Shown in pieces: positions 52,652 through 61,559 of a stretch of DNA of 64,000 nt; position 1 is the first letter of the stretch; every line of letters begins with the position of its first letter. The notes beneath the pieces were generated by a model. The model worked only from the letters and a program-made list of their open reading frames with translations. It was not told the origin of the DNA and searched no databases. Source of the DNA: Paracoccus shandongensis (lineage in GTDB: Bacteria > Pseudomonadota > Alphaproteobacteria > Rhodobacterales > Rhodobacteraceae); NCBI RefSeq assembly GCF_017315735.1, contig NZ_JAFLRK010000008.1, positions 60,837-124,836 of the forward strand. The letters run 5' to 3'. The position numbers and the translations under genes were made by a program.

Positions 52652-54997
52652 ATGACGGATCAGGCACAGGGCAAGCAGGAATGGACAGTCAGCGGGATGG
52701 ACTGTGCGGCCTGCACGACAAAGGTGACGCGCGCAGTCGAGCGCCTGCCTGGCGTGAGCGAGGTGCGTGTTGCCTTGATGTCGGAAAGGCTGAGCCTGAA
52801 CCTTGAGCCTCAGACGACACAGCCCGAAGAGATCGAGGCTGTGGTGCGCAAGCTGGGCTTTGGCATTGCACCAAAGGGACAGACAGCTCCTCGCAAGAAA
52901 GCCTTTGTCCTGCCGCAAGCATCCGATCCTGAGCCGGCGCCGGCCTCCACGCCGTTTCCGACACCCCGATCTTCGATGAAGGGTGCCTGCGCGACGGGTT
53001 GTTGTCCGCCAGCCTCCATGGATGACGACATGGCGGACGATCGCGGCGACGGCAGTGCAACGCAGATCCATAACGGCCATGATGATACCGCCCACAGCCA
53101 CGACGACCCGGCGGATCGTGGCAAGTCCTGGTTCCAGACAGCCAAAGGACGGCTGGTCATCCTGACTGGCCTGCTCCTGGCCGTAGCCTGGCTCTTCGAG
53201 CTTCTGACCTCGGCCGAGACAGGCTACTGGGCCTTTTTGGCGGCCTGTCTGATCGGGGTGGCGCCAATCGCCAAGCGGGCCTATGAGGCCGCTCGCATGG
53301 GCCAGCCCTTCACGATCGAGGGTCTGATGACCATTGCGGCCGTCGGAGCCCTGGTTATAGGCGCCGCCGAGGAAGCAGCCCTTGTGGTCTTCCTGTTCGC
53401 AATCGGCGAAGTGCTGGAAGGGGTAGCCGCCAACAAGGCGCGCAACGGTATTCGCGCTCTGGCCAATCTGGTACCCAAGACGGCGCTGCTGGAACAAGAC
53501 GGCCGCACGCGCGAAGTGTCGGCCGAGAGTCTGGAGATCGGCCAGATCGTCGTCGTGCGGCCCGGGGACCGCGTGCCCGCCGATGGCGAGATCATCCAAG
53601 GCAGCAGCGGCATCGATGAAAGTCCTGTCACGGGGGAAAGCGTGCCGCGCAGCAAGGGGCCCGGAGAGCCGGTCTTTGCGGGCTCGATCAACACCGAAGC
53701 CGTGCTGCGGGTCCGCGTCACCAGGGAGCCCTCGGACAACACCATCGCGCGCATTATCCGCCTGGTCGAGGAGGCGGAAGAGGCGCGCGCGCCGACTGAA
53801 CGCTTCATCGACCGTTTCAGCCGCTGGTATATGCCCGCCGTTGTCGTGGCGGCAGCTCTTGTCATCATTGTACCGCCGCTTGCTTTTGGCGCGGATTGGA
53901 ACACCTGGGTGTACCGCGGGCTGGCGCTTCTGCTGATCGGCTGCCCGTGCGCCCTCGTGATCTCGGTTCCTGCCTCGATCGCCTCGGCCTTGTCTTCGGG
54001 GGCCAAGCGAGGGCTGCTGATGAAAGGCGGCGCAGTGATAGAAGGCGCGGCGAACATCCGCCATGTCGCGTTCGACAAGACAGGAACCCTGACTGTAGGC
54101 AAGCCGGTGGTTACGCGCGTCCTGCCCGCCATGGGCGTGGCCGAGGCCGAACTGCTGGCCGTGGCAGCGGCGGTCGAGGCAGGGTCCAGCCACCCGCTGG
54201 CACAGGCAATCCTGCGCAAGGCGCAAGAAATCGGTATCGCAGCACTGTCCTCGCGCGATGCTAAGGCGCTGCCTGGTAAGGGTGTTCAGGCGGTGGTAGG
54301 CGAGGCAATGGCTTGGGTCGCATCGCCACGTTACGCCTCTGAGATGGCAGCTATCGACGGTCCTGCACTCCACCAAGCAACCGAGCTGGAAGCCGAGGGC
54401 ATGACCGTAGTTGCCGTTTTCCGCGAAGGGGAGGCGCTTGGCATGATCGCCATGCGCGACGAGCCGCGGGAGGACGCTGCCGAGGCGATGCGTCAACTCA
54501 GGACCATGGGCGTTTCGGCGGTCATGCTGACGGGAGACAATCCACGCACGGCTGAGGCCATAGCAGGGAGCCTTGGCCTGGATCACCGAGCCGAAATGAT
54601 GCCTGAGGACAAGCTGATGGCGATCCGTGAGGCCGCGGCCAGCGGCGGCGTGATGATGATCGGCGATGGCATCAATGACGCCCCTGCCTTGAAGCAGGCC
54701 AGCATCGGCGTCGCCATGGGATCGGGGACCGATGTCGCGTTGGAAACGGCGGATGCGGCGATCCTGCGCGACCGCGTCACAGATGTTCCGGCGCTGATCC
54801 GTCTATCCCGCGCCACCATGAGCAATATCCGCCAGAACGTCACATTAGCCTTGGGGTTGAAGGCGGTGTTTCTCGTGACCTCCGTTCTCGGGATCACGGG
54901 GCTGTGGATCGCGATCCTGGCCGATACCGGCGCCACGGTCCTGGTGACGCTGAACGCGCTCAGGCTTCTCGGCTACAACCCGGAGCGTGAAAGCTGA
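52652..54997 (+). CDS. zntA: Zn/Cd/Pb-exporting P-type ATPase
   Basis: 781 residues from ATG 52652, with GGGAG 9 nt upstream. N-terminal HMA domain (SGMDCAACTTKV; Cys18, Cys21), a flexible linker with a CATGCCPP cysteine patch and a His/Asp-rich stretch, then the ATPase: TGES near 326, CPC near 428, DKTGT near 475, GDGINDAPAL near 670. The last segment ADTGATVLVTLNALRLL carries the conserved Asp of ZntA-type pumps. This points to export of Zn2+, Cd2+ and Pb2+. Followed by overlapping genes for a methyltransferase-like protein and lspA. Confidence 0.93.
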   Translation: MTDQAQGKQEWTVSGMDCAACTTKVTRAVERLPGVSEVRVALMSERLSLNLEPQTTQPEEIEAVVRKLGFGIAPKGQTAPRKKAFVLPQASDPEPAPASTPFPTPRSSMKGACATGCCPPASMDDDMADDRGDGSATQIHNGHDDTAHSHDDPADRGKSWFQTAKGRLVILTGLLLAVAWLFELLTSAETGYWAFLAACLIGVAPIAKRAYEAARMGQPFTIEGLMTIAAVGALVIGAAEEAALVVFLFAIGEVLEGVAANKARNGIRALANLVPKTALLEQDGRTREVSAESLEIGQIVVVRPGDRVPADGEIIQGSSGIDESPVTGESVPRSKGPGEPVFAGSINTEAVLRVRVTREPSDNTIARIIRLVEEAEEARAPTERFIDRFSRWYMPAVVVAAALVIIVPPLAFGADWNTWVYRGLALLLIGCPCALVISVPASIASALSSGAKRGLLMKGGAVIEGAANIRHVAFDKTGTLTVGKPVVTRVLPAMGVAEAELLAVAAAVEAGSSHPLAQAILRKAQEIGIAALSSRDAKALPGKGVQAVVGEAMAWVASPRYASEMAAIDGPALHQATELEAEGMTVVAVFREGEALGMIAMRDEPREDAAEAMRQLRTMGVSAVMLTGDNPRTAEAIAGSLGLDHRAEMMPEDKLMAIREAAASGGVMMIGDGINDAPALKQASIGVAMGSGTDVALETADAAILRDRVTDVPALIRLSRATMSNIRQNVTLALGLKAVFLVTSVLGITGLWIAILADTGATVLVTLNALRLLGYNPERES

Positions 54998-55620
54998 TGG
55001 CAACGGATTTCAGTTGGCCTGCACTGTCGATCCTGGCAGCCTATCTGCTGCTGTTTTGTTGGGGCACAGCCGAGACAGGCCGCGTCAACGGGCAAACCGC
55101 ATGGCTGATGGGGCGAAGCAAGGGGCGGGATCGAGGGGCAGCCTTTGCCTTTCGGCTGGCGTTCGCGTGCAGCTTTGCCGGTCCGCTAGTCTGGTTGATC
55201 TGGCCTGCCCTCCGTGAGCTTGATCCGTTCTGGCTCGAAGGTGGCGGGGCAGGGCTGCGGCTACCCGGCGTGTTCGTTGCAGCACTTGGCGCCATGGTGG
55301 CCTTTGCCGCGCAAATGTCGATGGGGGCTTCCTGGCGCGTTGGTGTTAACCGGTCCGCGGTTGGAGCCTTGGTTACGGGCGGATTGTTCCGCATCAGCCG
55401 TAACCCAACCTTCGTCGGTCAGCTTTTGCTTCTTTCGGGCGTAGCTTTGGCAATCCCCGCACTGCCCACCTTTGTTTCGCCCCTGCTCTTTCTCGCTGCC
55501 GCGCAAGCGCAAATCCCATCCGAAGAAGCAGCGCTGCGCCGTATCCATGGCTCCGCCTACGAGGAGTGGGCACGGCAGGTACCACGCTGGTTCAGTTTAC
55601 GAATAGTCAGAGGAAACTGA
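54997..55620 (+). CDS. isoprenylcysteine carboxylmethyltransferase-like membrane protein
   Basis: 207 residues with about five membrane segments. GGLFRISRNPTFVGQLLLLSG in the second half is the SAM-binding R-x-x-RNP pattern of the family, and SEEAALRRIHGSAYEEWARQVPRW the C-terminal conserved block. Members in bacteria are phospholipid or small-molecule methyltransferases of mostly unknown target. It overlaps zntA and lspA by one base each, so it is part of the metal operon. Confidence 0.82.
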   Translation: MATDFSWPALSILAAYLLLFCWGTAETGRVNGQTAWLMGRSKGRDRGAAFAFRLAFACSFAGPLVWLIWPALRELDPFWLEGGGAGLRLPGVFVAALGAMVAFAAQMSMGASWRVGVNRSAVGALVTGGLFRISRNPTFVGQLLLLSGVALAIPALPTFVSPLLFLAAAQAQIPSEEAALRRIHGSAYEEWARQVPRWFSLRIVRGN

Positions 55621-56087
55621 TGCGACTGGAAACAACCATCATCCTGGCACTTCTGGCCGACCAGATCAGCAAGGCGGCGGCATTGATCTGGCTGCAGCCT
55701 GGCGTTCCAGTGCCCGTATTCCCGGGCTTTTCGCTGACATTAGGCTTCAACACCGGTGCAAGCTTTGGGCTCTTTTCAGAGCGCATGGCCAACGCGCCAT
55801 TATTGATGGCAGCACTCACCAGCATTCTCACCGCGATGTTCTGGCTGTTTGCCTTGCGCGGCCAAACGGCGACTGAACGGCATGGCTTTGCGCTGATCGT
55901 CGGGGGAGCCGTCGGCAATATCATAGATCGCTTGCGGCAAGGCGCAGTGACAGACTTTTTGGATTTCTCGTGGAAAGCTTGGCACTGGCCTGCCTTCAAC
56001 CTTGCCGATGCAGCCATCACCTGCGGTGCGGTGCTCGTTCTTTGTGCAACGATCTTGCGGCCTCGCATCGGAGCAGTCCGTTCCTGA
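55620..56087 (+). CDS. lspA: signal peptidase II (second accessory copy)
   Basis: 155 residues from ATG 55620; the frame is open a little upstream but that part overlaps the methyltransferase gene. Catalytic Asp residues in GNIIDRLRQGAVTDFLDF and FNLADAAITCG; the FNTGASFGLFSE motif is intact. It closes the zntA operon. The first accessory copy at 43460-43951 closes the CDF operon, so both metal exporters come with their own lspA. Confidence 0.9.
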   Translation: MRLETTIILALLADQISKAAALIWLQPGVPVPVFPGFSLTLGFNTGASFGLFSERMANAPLLMAALTSILTAMFWLFALRGQTATERHGFALIVGGAVGNIIDRLRQGAVTDFLDFSWKAWHWPAFNLADAAITCGAVLVLCATILRPRIGAVRS

Positions 56088-56140
56088 CGCTCCCACAGGC
56101 CCAAAGGAGTGACTTGACCGGTAGAAACGAAAGGATCAAC

Positions 56141-56173
56141 CTCAGTCGCATATGACAATCATTTGCAACTGAG
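56141..56173 (+). promoter_or_regulatory. Fur/Mur-type operator of mntH
   Basis: An inverted repeat of two 15-bp arms, CTCAGTCGCATATGA and TCATTTGCAACTGAG, with 3 bp between; 13 of 15 positions match. The core ATGA-CAA-TCAT resembles boxes of the Fur family (Mur in alphaproteobacteria). It ends 8 bp before the mntH start and includes the Shine-Dalgarno, so manganese-loaded Mur could repress here. Confidence 0.55.
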
Positions 56174-56181
56174 GCGGGCTC

Positions 56182-57510
56182 ATGGATCAATCCTCACTTG
56201 GCTGGCGCGAAGCCCCTCATGAGCCGTCCTTGTCCGACGTCTTTCGTTCCATCGCCGTGCCGCAGGGACGATCGGGATTGCGGCGCTTTCTGGCTTTTGT
56301 GGGTCCAGGCTATCTGGTTGCCGTCGGCTACATGGATCCGGGAAACTGGGCCACGTCGCTCGCGGGAGGGGCCAAGTTCGGCTACACGCTGCTGTTCGTT
56401 GCCCTTCTCTCCAACATCATGGCGATCTTGCTGCAATCGCTTTGTGCACGATTGGCCATCGCGTCAGGCCGCGACCTGGCGCAAGCCTGCCATGATGCGT
56501 TCCCTCGCTGGGTATCGTTTCCGCTATGGATCTTTGCCGAGGCGGCGATCATTGCCACAGACCTGGCCGAGGTGATCGGCACTGCCATCGGTCTGAACCT
56601 GCTGTTCGGCATTCCTTTGGAAATCGGCATCTTCATCACCGCGGCGGACGTGTTTCTGATCCTGTGGCTGCAAAACCGCGGCTTCCGCTGGGTCGAGGCC
56701 TTTGTCATCGCACTGCTGGCTGTGATTGCAGGCTGCTTTCTGGTCCAGATTGCTATGGCCGATCCTGACTGGAATGCAGTGATCCGCGGCTTCGCCCCCT
56801 CGGTCGAGATCGCGACTAACCCTGAGATGCTGTATATTGCCTTGGGCATCATTGGGGCCACGGTCATGCCCCACAATCTCTACCTGCATTCAGGCATCGT
56901 GCAGACCCGTGCTTTTGGGGCAGATCCCCGCCAAAAGCGGCAGGCCTTGCGGCTGGCCACATGGGATTCGACCATTGCCCTGATGTTTGCACTCTGCGTT
57001 AACGCCTCGATCCTGATCCTTGCCGCCGCGACCTTCCACAGCACAGGCAATACCGAGATCGTTGAAATCGACCAGGCCCATGCCTTGCTGTCGCCCCTGC
57101 TGGGCGGGACCATTGCACCGACCCTGTTCGGGATCGCGCTGCTGTGCTGCGGCCTGAATGCCACCATCACCGCCACCATGTCCGGGCAGATCGTGATGGA
57201 GGGTTTCCTCCGTTGGCGCATCAGCCCCGTGCTGCGGCGCCTGATCACACGAGTCTTCGCGATCGTACCGGCAATGGTGGTTATCCTGCTTTGGGGCAGC
57301 GAGGGTACAGGCCAGTTGCTGATCCTCAGCCAGGTTATCCTAAGCTTCCAGCTTCCCTTCGCCATCGTTCCACTTGTAATGTTCACCGCCAGCCGCCAGA
57401 AGATGGGGGCTTTGGTGGCACCACGATGGCTGACCCTAGCCTGCGCCGTCGTCGCAGCCACGATCATCGTGCTGAACATCAACCTTCTCTACAGCGTCTT
57501 TCTTGCCTGA
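56182..57510 (+). CDS. mntH: Nramp family Mn2+/divalent metal transporter
   Basis: 442 residues, eleven or so membrane segments. [10 protein letters not shown] holds the DPGN motif and [10 protein letters not shown] the MPH motif that bind Mn2+; both intact. Proton-coupled uptake of Mn2+ (also Fe2+, Cd2+). A Fur-family-type operator lies directly upstream. It is an importer within an export island; under metal stress it may supply Mn to antioxidant enzymes. Confidence 0.94.
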   Translation: MDQSSLGWREAPHEPSLSDVFRSIAVPQGRSGLRRFLAFVGPGYLVAVGYMDPGNWATSLAGGAKFGYTLLFVALLSNIMAILLQSLCARLAIASGRDLAQACHDAFPRWVSFPLWIFAEAAIIATDLAEVIGTAIGLNLLFGIPLEIGIFITAADVFLILWLQNRGFRWVEAFVIALLAVIAGCFLVQIAMADPDWNAVIRGFAPSVEIATNPEMLYIALGIIGATVMPHNLYLHSGIVQTRAFGADPRQKRQALRLATWDSTIALMFALCVNASILILAAATFHSTGNTEIVEIDQAHALLSPLLGGTIAPTLFGIALLCCGLNATITATMSGQIVMEGFLRWRISPVLRRLITRVFAIVPAMVVILLWGSEGTGQLLILSQVILSFQLPFAIVPLVMFTASRQKMGALVAPRWLTLACAVVAATIIVLNINLLYSVFLA

Positions 57511-57537
57511 CAAAGCTGTGAACGGCCAAAGTTCTGC

Positions 57538-57568
57538 TTGAACCTCAAGTTGCTAGAGGTGCTAGGGC
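57538..57568 (+). promoter_or_regulatory. orphan MerR-type operator
   Basis: TTGAAC followed by CTCAAGTTGCTAGAGG closely resembles the MerR promoter at 52575, with the half-sites ACCTC and GAGGT retained. A -10 about 19 bp after TTGAAC is poor. It stands before a 44-codon frame (ATG 57600) of no known family and before dsbB. It may be the leftover of a lost exporter gene, or drive the dsbB operon. Confidence 0.45.
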
Positions 57569-57722
57569 GGGCTGAGCAAACAGCACGAACGGTGATCGAT
57601 GACACTCCAACCATTCGGAAAGGCGCTTGGACATTTGAACGCCATAGCGCTCGCCGCTGTCGTGGCTGGGTTTCGCATGTCCCTGAAGGTTCTGTGCTCG
57701 CTGGGGTGCCGGGGTTTCACCC

Positions 57723-58154
57723 ATGCCTGATACCTTATCGTCTCGATCAGAAGCACTGCCTCTCCTCGCCTTTCTGATCGTCCTGGGCGCGACCCTGGGC
57801 GCGCTGTTCATTGGCGAGGTTCTGGGGCAGATGCCTTGTGTGCTGTGCTGGTATCAGCGGATCGCCATGTTCCCGCTTGTCCCCATCCTTGCTATCGGCC
57901 TGTGGCGGCAAGACGCAGGGGCCAGGCTCTACGCGCTGCCCCTGGTGCTGGCCGGGCTGGCGATAGCCCTATGGCATTCAGGCCTTTACGCCGGACTGAT
58001 CCCCGAAAGTGTCAGCCCTTGCACCAAGGACGGGCCGTCCTGTTCCGACCGCGGCCAGATGGCCATCCTGGGCCTGCCAATTCCCTATCTCTCGCTCGGT
58101 GCCTTTACGGCAACCGCGCTGTGTCTGATCTTCATGAAAGGAAAGCGATCGTGA
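57723..58154 (+). CDS. dsbB: disulfide bond formation protein DsbB
   Basis: 143 residues with four membrane segments. The first cysteine pair is in MPCVLCWYQRI and the second in SPCTKDGPSC, as in DsbB. It reoxidises DsbA and passes electrons to quinones. It overlaps the DsbA gene that follows, so the pair is co-translated. Confidence 0.92.
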   Translation: MPDTLSSRSEALPLLAFLIVLGATLGALFIGEVLGQMPCVLCWYQRIAMFPLVPILAIGLWRQDAGARLYALPLVLAGLAIALWHSGLYAGLIPESVSPCTKDGPSCSDRGQMAILGLPIPYLSLGAFTATALCLIFMKGKRS

Positions 58155-58813
58155 ACCGAAGAACCGTTGTGGTGGGCGCCCTTGCTCTGGGTGCAGGCAC
58201 GTTTGCTGCCGGGTCCTGGTATGTCACGCGCCAGCGAGAGGCCGAACAGGCTGCCGCTGTGCGCGAAACCCTGCAAGCCCAGCCGGATGCCTTGATCCGG
58301 TCGCATTCGCCGATCTTGGGACCGACAGACGCGCCGGTCTCCCTGGTCGAATTCTTTGACCCTTCTTGCGAAGCCTGTCGAGCATTTCACCCTGTGGTCA
58401 ATGAGTTGCTCCGAGAATATCCTGTTCAGCTTCGCGTGGTGTTGCGATATACGCCGTTCCACGAGGGCTCAGACGAGGCGGTGCGTATTCTTGAGGTGGC
58501 GCGTCGTCAGAATCTCTTCGAGCCGGTCTTGGACATCCTCTTCGATCAGCAGCCCGCTTGGGCGCTGCATGGCCAGCCCCGCTTGGACCTGGCTTGGAAA
58601 ATGGCCGGGGAAGCCGGGCTTGACCTGGCACGCGCCGAGACCGAACGCTTGCACCCTGACATCACGGGCGTGCTGAATCAGGACATGGCCGATGTTCAGG
58701 CCATGCAGATCAAAGGGACACCTACCTTCTTCGTCAATGGCGAGCAGCTGATGGAGCTGAGCATCGAGAACCTGCGCGAAGCGGTTTCGAATGCGATCTC
58801 CGAGCTTGGGTAA
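58151..58813 (+). CDS. DsbA family thiol-disulfide oxidoreductase
   Basis: 220 residues from GTG 58151, preceded by AAAGGAAAG. Signal-anchor (TVVVGALALGAGTFAAGSWYV). FFDPSCEACRAFH carries the active-site CxxC (Cys-Glu-Ala-Cys) and IKGTPTFFVNG the cis-proline. Similar to proteins of the DsbA/DsbG type that work with DsbB. Its place just before the SCO and PCuAC genes suggests a role in folding cysteine-rich copper proteins. Confidence 0.9.
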   Translation: MNRRTVVVGALALGAGTFAAGSWYVTRQREAEQAAAVRETLQAQPDALIRSHSPILGPTDAPVSLVEFFDPSCEACRAFHPVVNELLREYPVQLRVVLRYTPFHEGSDEAVRILEVARRQNLFEPVLDILFDQQPAWALHGQPRLDLAWKMAGEAGLDLARAETERLHPDITGVLNQDMADVQAMQIKGTPTFFVNGEQLMELSIENLREAVSNAISELG

Positions 58814-58825
58814 GGCAGGTCACCG

Positions 58826-59407
58826 ATGAGCTTGCGAACGATCCGTCTGGCCCTCTGGGGATTGGTCATAGTTGCAGCGGGCGCCATAGCGGCCCAGCAA
58901 TGGGTGGGACGAGAAAAGACAACTGAAACCTTCCGGCCAGACTTTGCCCTTCAGGATGGCAACGGTCAGACCTACACCATGGCCGATTTCCGGGGAAAGT
59001 TCAGCCTGGTGTTCTTTGGCTTCACCAACTGCCCTGATGTCTGTCCCACAACCATGTCCGAGGTCGCACAGGTGATGGATGATCTGGGCGAGAAGGCTGA
59101 CCGGGTACAACCCTTGTTCATCTCCATCGACCCCGAGCGTGATCGTAGGCAGGGCCTGACCGAGTATGTGGCGGCCTTCCATCCGGCAATCCTTGGCTTG
59201 GCAGGGAATGATGCCGCCACAAAGGACGCTGCCGACAGCTTCAAGGTCCATTTTGCTCGTGAAAAGGACTCCTCGGCTCCCAACGGCTACACTATGTCGC
59301 ACAGCCCAGGGCTGTTTTTGATCGGACCGGATGGTGAATGGCTGCGCCAATTCACGTATGAAACTCCTGCTGCTGAGATACGGGCGGAGATCGAGGAAAG
59401 AATATGA
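58826..59407 (+). CDS. SCO1/SenC family copper protein
   Basis: 193 residues. N-terminal membrane anchor (LALWGLVIVAAGAIAA). FFGFTNCPDVCPTTM has the CxxxC copper site, and the thioredoxin-like end has the ligand His in TMSHSPGLFLIGPDG. SCO proteins deliver copper to cytochrome oxidase or act as thiol reductases. Overlaps the PCuAC gene by 4 bp. Confidence 0.92.
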   Translation: MSLRTIRLALWGLVIVAAGAIAAQQWVGREKTTETFRPDFALQDGNGQTYTMADFRGKFSLVFFGFTNCPDVCPTTMSEVAQVMDDLGEKADRVQPLFISIDPERDRRQGLTEYVAAFHPAILGLAGNDAATKDAADSFKVHFAREKDSSAPNGYTMSHSPGLFLIGPDGEWLRQFTYETPAAEIRAEIEERI

Positions 59408-59886
59408 CCATGAAGGGGTTCGCGCTTGCCCTTGGATGTGCAATGCTGCTGCCGGCGATCGCGTCGGCCGACTGCGTCGGCGTGACAGCCGGCGATCTCA
59501 CGATCTCGAAGGCTTGGTCGCGGGTTACCATTGGCACTCAGAGGCCGGCGGTCTTCTATGTTGAGATCCGCAATGCCGGGAAAACCGATGATCGTCTGAT
59601 CGGGATCGAGACGCCAATCGCCGGAATGCCGATGCTGCACCAGACAGTCATCCAGGACGGGGTCGCCGCGATGCCTCATGCCGAGGCCGTCGACGTTCCG
59701 GCAGGCAAAACGATCTCCCTGGAACCGGGTGGCTATCATGGCATGCTGATGGAATTGACCACCGCGCTCTCTGAAGGCCAGACCTTCCCTATCACTCTGA
59801 CCTTCGAAAAGGCCGGGGCAGTCGAGATCGATACTCTGGTTCTCCCGATGCGAGCTCAGGAAGCGCAATGCGACGGCGCAAGCTGA
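59404..59886 (+). CDS. copper chaperone PCu(A)C
   Basis: 160 residues with a cleavable signal (ALALGCAMLLPAIASA). MPMLHQTVIQDGVAAM and GGYHGMLMEL contain the His/Met ligands of the H(M)x10Mx21HxM copper-binding motif. PCuAC proteins carry Cu+ in the periplasm to SCO or directly to the Cu(A) site of oxidase. It lies between two SCO genes, overlapping the second by 19 bp. Confidence 0.92.
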   Translation: MTMKGFALALGCAMLLPAIASADCVGVTAGDLTISKAWSRVTIGTQRPAVFYVEIRNAGKTDDRLIGIETPIAGMPMLHQTVIQDGVAAMPHAEAVDVPAGKTISLEPGGYHGMLMELTTALSEGQTFPITLTFEKAGAVEIDTLVLPMRAQEAQCDGAS

Positions 59887-60482
59887 TCCTCGGCGGAGCA
59901 GGCCTTCTGGGCGCATTCGGCTTTACCCTGGGGATAGGGGCATGGCGCAGCGGCGATTTGCAGCGGTTGGCGGAAAACAGGGGAGCTGAGGGCAGCCCGG
60001 CAAACCTGTCCCGGATGGAGTGGCAGCTGACCGATGATCGGGGCATTCCTGTGGGTCCAGAAGACTGGCTGGGGCAAGCCAGCATGGTGTTCTTTGGTTT
60101 TACCTGGTGCCCTGATGTCTGTCCCACGACACTCATGGATATCGCCGATTGGCTGGAAGGTCTGGGATCGGACGCGGACCAGATGCTGGTCACCATGATC
60201 ACGGTCGATCCCGAACGGGATACTCCTGAGGTCCTGGCCGAGTATCTGGAGAATTTCGATCCCCGCATTCGTGGTCTGACGGGCACGACCGACGCGGTTG
60301 CCAAAGCTGCCGAAGCCTTCGGCGTGACATACACACGCCTGCCGCGAGATGACGGCGACTACACCATGAACCATACATCCGGCGTGTTCGTCTTTCGGCC
60401 GTCGGGTGAACTCGCCAGCGTCATAGACTTCCATGAAGAGCGCCGCTTTGCGGTGCCCAAAATCCGGAGAGCCATCGGATGA
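59868..60482 (+). CDS. SCO1/SenC family copper protein, second copy
   Basis: 204 residues. Membrane anchor (KLILGGAGLLGAFGFTLGIG), CxxxC in FFGFTWCPDVCPTTL, and the ligand His in TMNHTSGVFVFRPSG. About half identical to the SCO at 58826 by eye. Overlaps its neighbours on both sides, so it belongs to the same operon. Two SCO proteins with one PCuAC may serve different oxidases or work as copper receiver and thiol reductase. Confidence 0.92.
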   Translation: MRRRKLILGGAGLLGAFGFTLGIGAWRSGDLQRLAENRGAEGSPANLSRMEWQLTDDRGIPVGPEDWLGQASMVFFGFTWCPDVCPTTLMDIADWLEGLGSDADQMLVTMITVDPERDTPEVLAEYLENFDPRIRGLTGTTDAVAKAAEAFGVTYTRLPRDDGDYTMNHTSGVFVFRPSGELASVIDFHEERRFAVPKIRRAIG

Positions 60483-60943
60483 AAAACGCCTTGCTGATGT
60501 CCCTTGCCATGCTGATTGCACCCCTGCCTCTGGCGGCAGAAGAGACCTCCCGCACCATTCGTGTTGTCGAGGGACAAGGCTGCGAATGCTGTACCAAATG
60601 GACAGAATATCTACAGGAGCAAGGTTTTGACGTAACGGCTGAAGAACGCTTTGGCGTCCTGCTGATCCAGCACAAGATCGACCTTGGCGTTCCCGCCGAG
60701 CATTATTCTTGCCATACCGGCCAGATCGATGGCTATTTCCTGGAAGGCCATGTGCCTGCCGCGGATATCCGCAGGCTTCTGGAAGAACGACCCGATGCCG
60801 CAGGCCTGGCTGTACCCGGCATGCCCTATGGCAGCCCCGGCATGGGCCCGGAAGCCAAGCGCGAAGCCTACGACGTGCTGCTGGTGCGCAAGGACGGAAG
60901 CAGCGAAGTGTTCACCAGTTATCCTGCAGCCGACAATATTTAG
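60479..60943 (+). CDS. DUF411 family periplasmic metal-binding protein
   Basis: 154 residues with a signal peptide. VVEGQGCECCTKWTEYLQ near residue 35 and YSCHTGQIDGYFLEGHVPA are the DUF411 cysteine motifs; the region VPGMPYGSPGMGP is also conserved. DUF411 (CopG-like) proteins occur in copper-resistance loci and likely bind Cu+. It overlaps the SCO gene by 4 bp. Confidence 0.9.
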   Translation: MKNALLMSLAMLIAPLPLAAEETSRTIRVVEGQGCECCTKWTEYLQEQGFDVTAEERFGVLLIQHKIDLGVPAEHYSCHTGQIDGYFLEGHVPAADIRRLLEERPDAAGLAVPGMPYGSPGMGPEAKREAYDVLLVRKDGSSEVFTSYPAADNI

Positions 60944-60979
60944 ATCAACCTATTTATACCTGTGACGGAGCATTTCTGA

Positions 60980-61504
60980 ATGGCCAGCTTGAACCGGCGT
61001 CATTTTTCCTTGGCGGGCTTGGCCGCATTGGCCGCGTGTGGCGCTCCAACGCCGCAGACGCCGACGTTCAAGGTCTATTCCGGTCCACCAGTCACCCAGG
61101 TTGTCGTTCAGAAAGGGCAGCGCCGGATGCATCTGCTGAATGGAACAACGGTGCTGAAGTCTTATGATTTCGGCCTCGGGTTCCAGCCTGTCGGTCACAA
61201 GCAGTTCGAAGGCGACGGAAAGACCCCCGAAGGGCTCTACTTCGTGGACCGGTTCAATCCCCGCAGCCGGTATCACCTGTCCGTCGGCGTGTCTTATCCA
61301 AATGAGCGCGACCGCGCCTTTGCGGAACAGTTTGGTCGAGATCCTGGCGGCGATATCATGATCCATGGCCGTGGACCTGAAGGTAATCGTCTGGTGCGCC
61401 AGAAGCAGGACTGGACGGCTGGTTGCATCACCGTCAGTGATGAGGAAATCGAGGATATCTATGCCATGCTGCAACCCGGCGTCCCGATCATGATTTATGC
61501 ATAA
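60980..61504 (+). CDS. L,D-transpeptidase family protein (YkuD)
   Basis: 174 residues with a lipobox-like LAALAACG near residue 19, so a lipoprotein is possible. DIMIHGRGPEGNRL and WTAGCITVSDEE are the YkuD motif HGx..SxGC; the catalytic Cys and His are present, with Ala instead of Asn before Gly-Cys. Such enzymes make 3-3 crosslinks or attach proteins to peptidoglycan. It closes the copper-redox operon by position. First of three L,D-transpeptidase genes within 2.5 kb. Confidence 0.88.
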   Translation: MASLNRRHFSLAGLAALAACGAPTPQTPTFKVYSGPPVTQVVVQKGQRRMHLLNGTTVLKSYDFGLGFQPVGHKQFEGDGKTPEGLYFVDRFNPRSRYHLSVGVSYPNERDRAFAEQFGRDPGGDIMIHGRGPEGNRLVRQKQDWTAGCITVSDEEIEDIYAMLQPGVPIMIYA

Positions 61505-61559
61505 CAGTTAGACAAAGGGGTCCAGAAATTCGGTTCAGTGACACTTGAGGCTTTTTGGG

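Noticed and set aside
52583..54586. 667-codon open frame on the minus strand
   Set aside because: Lies fully opposite the zntA gene and is rich in His, Arg, Gly and Gln, the composition of an antisense shadow of a GC-rich gene. No domain or ribosome site.
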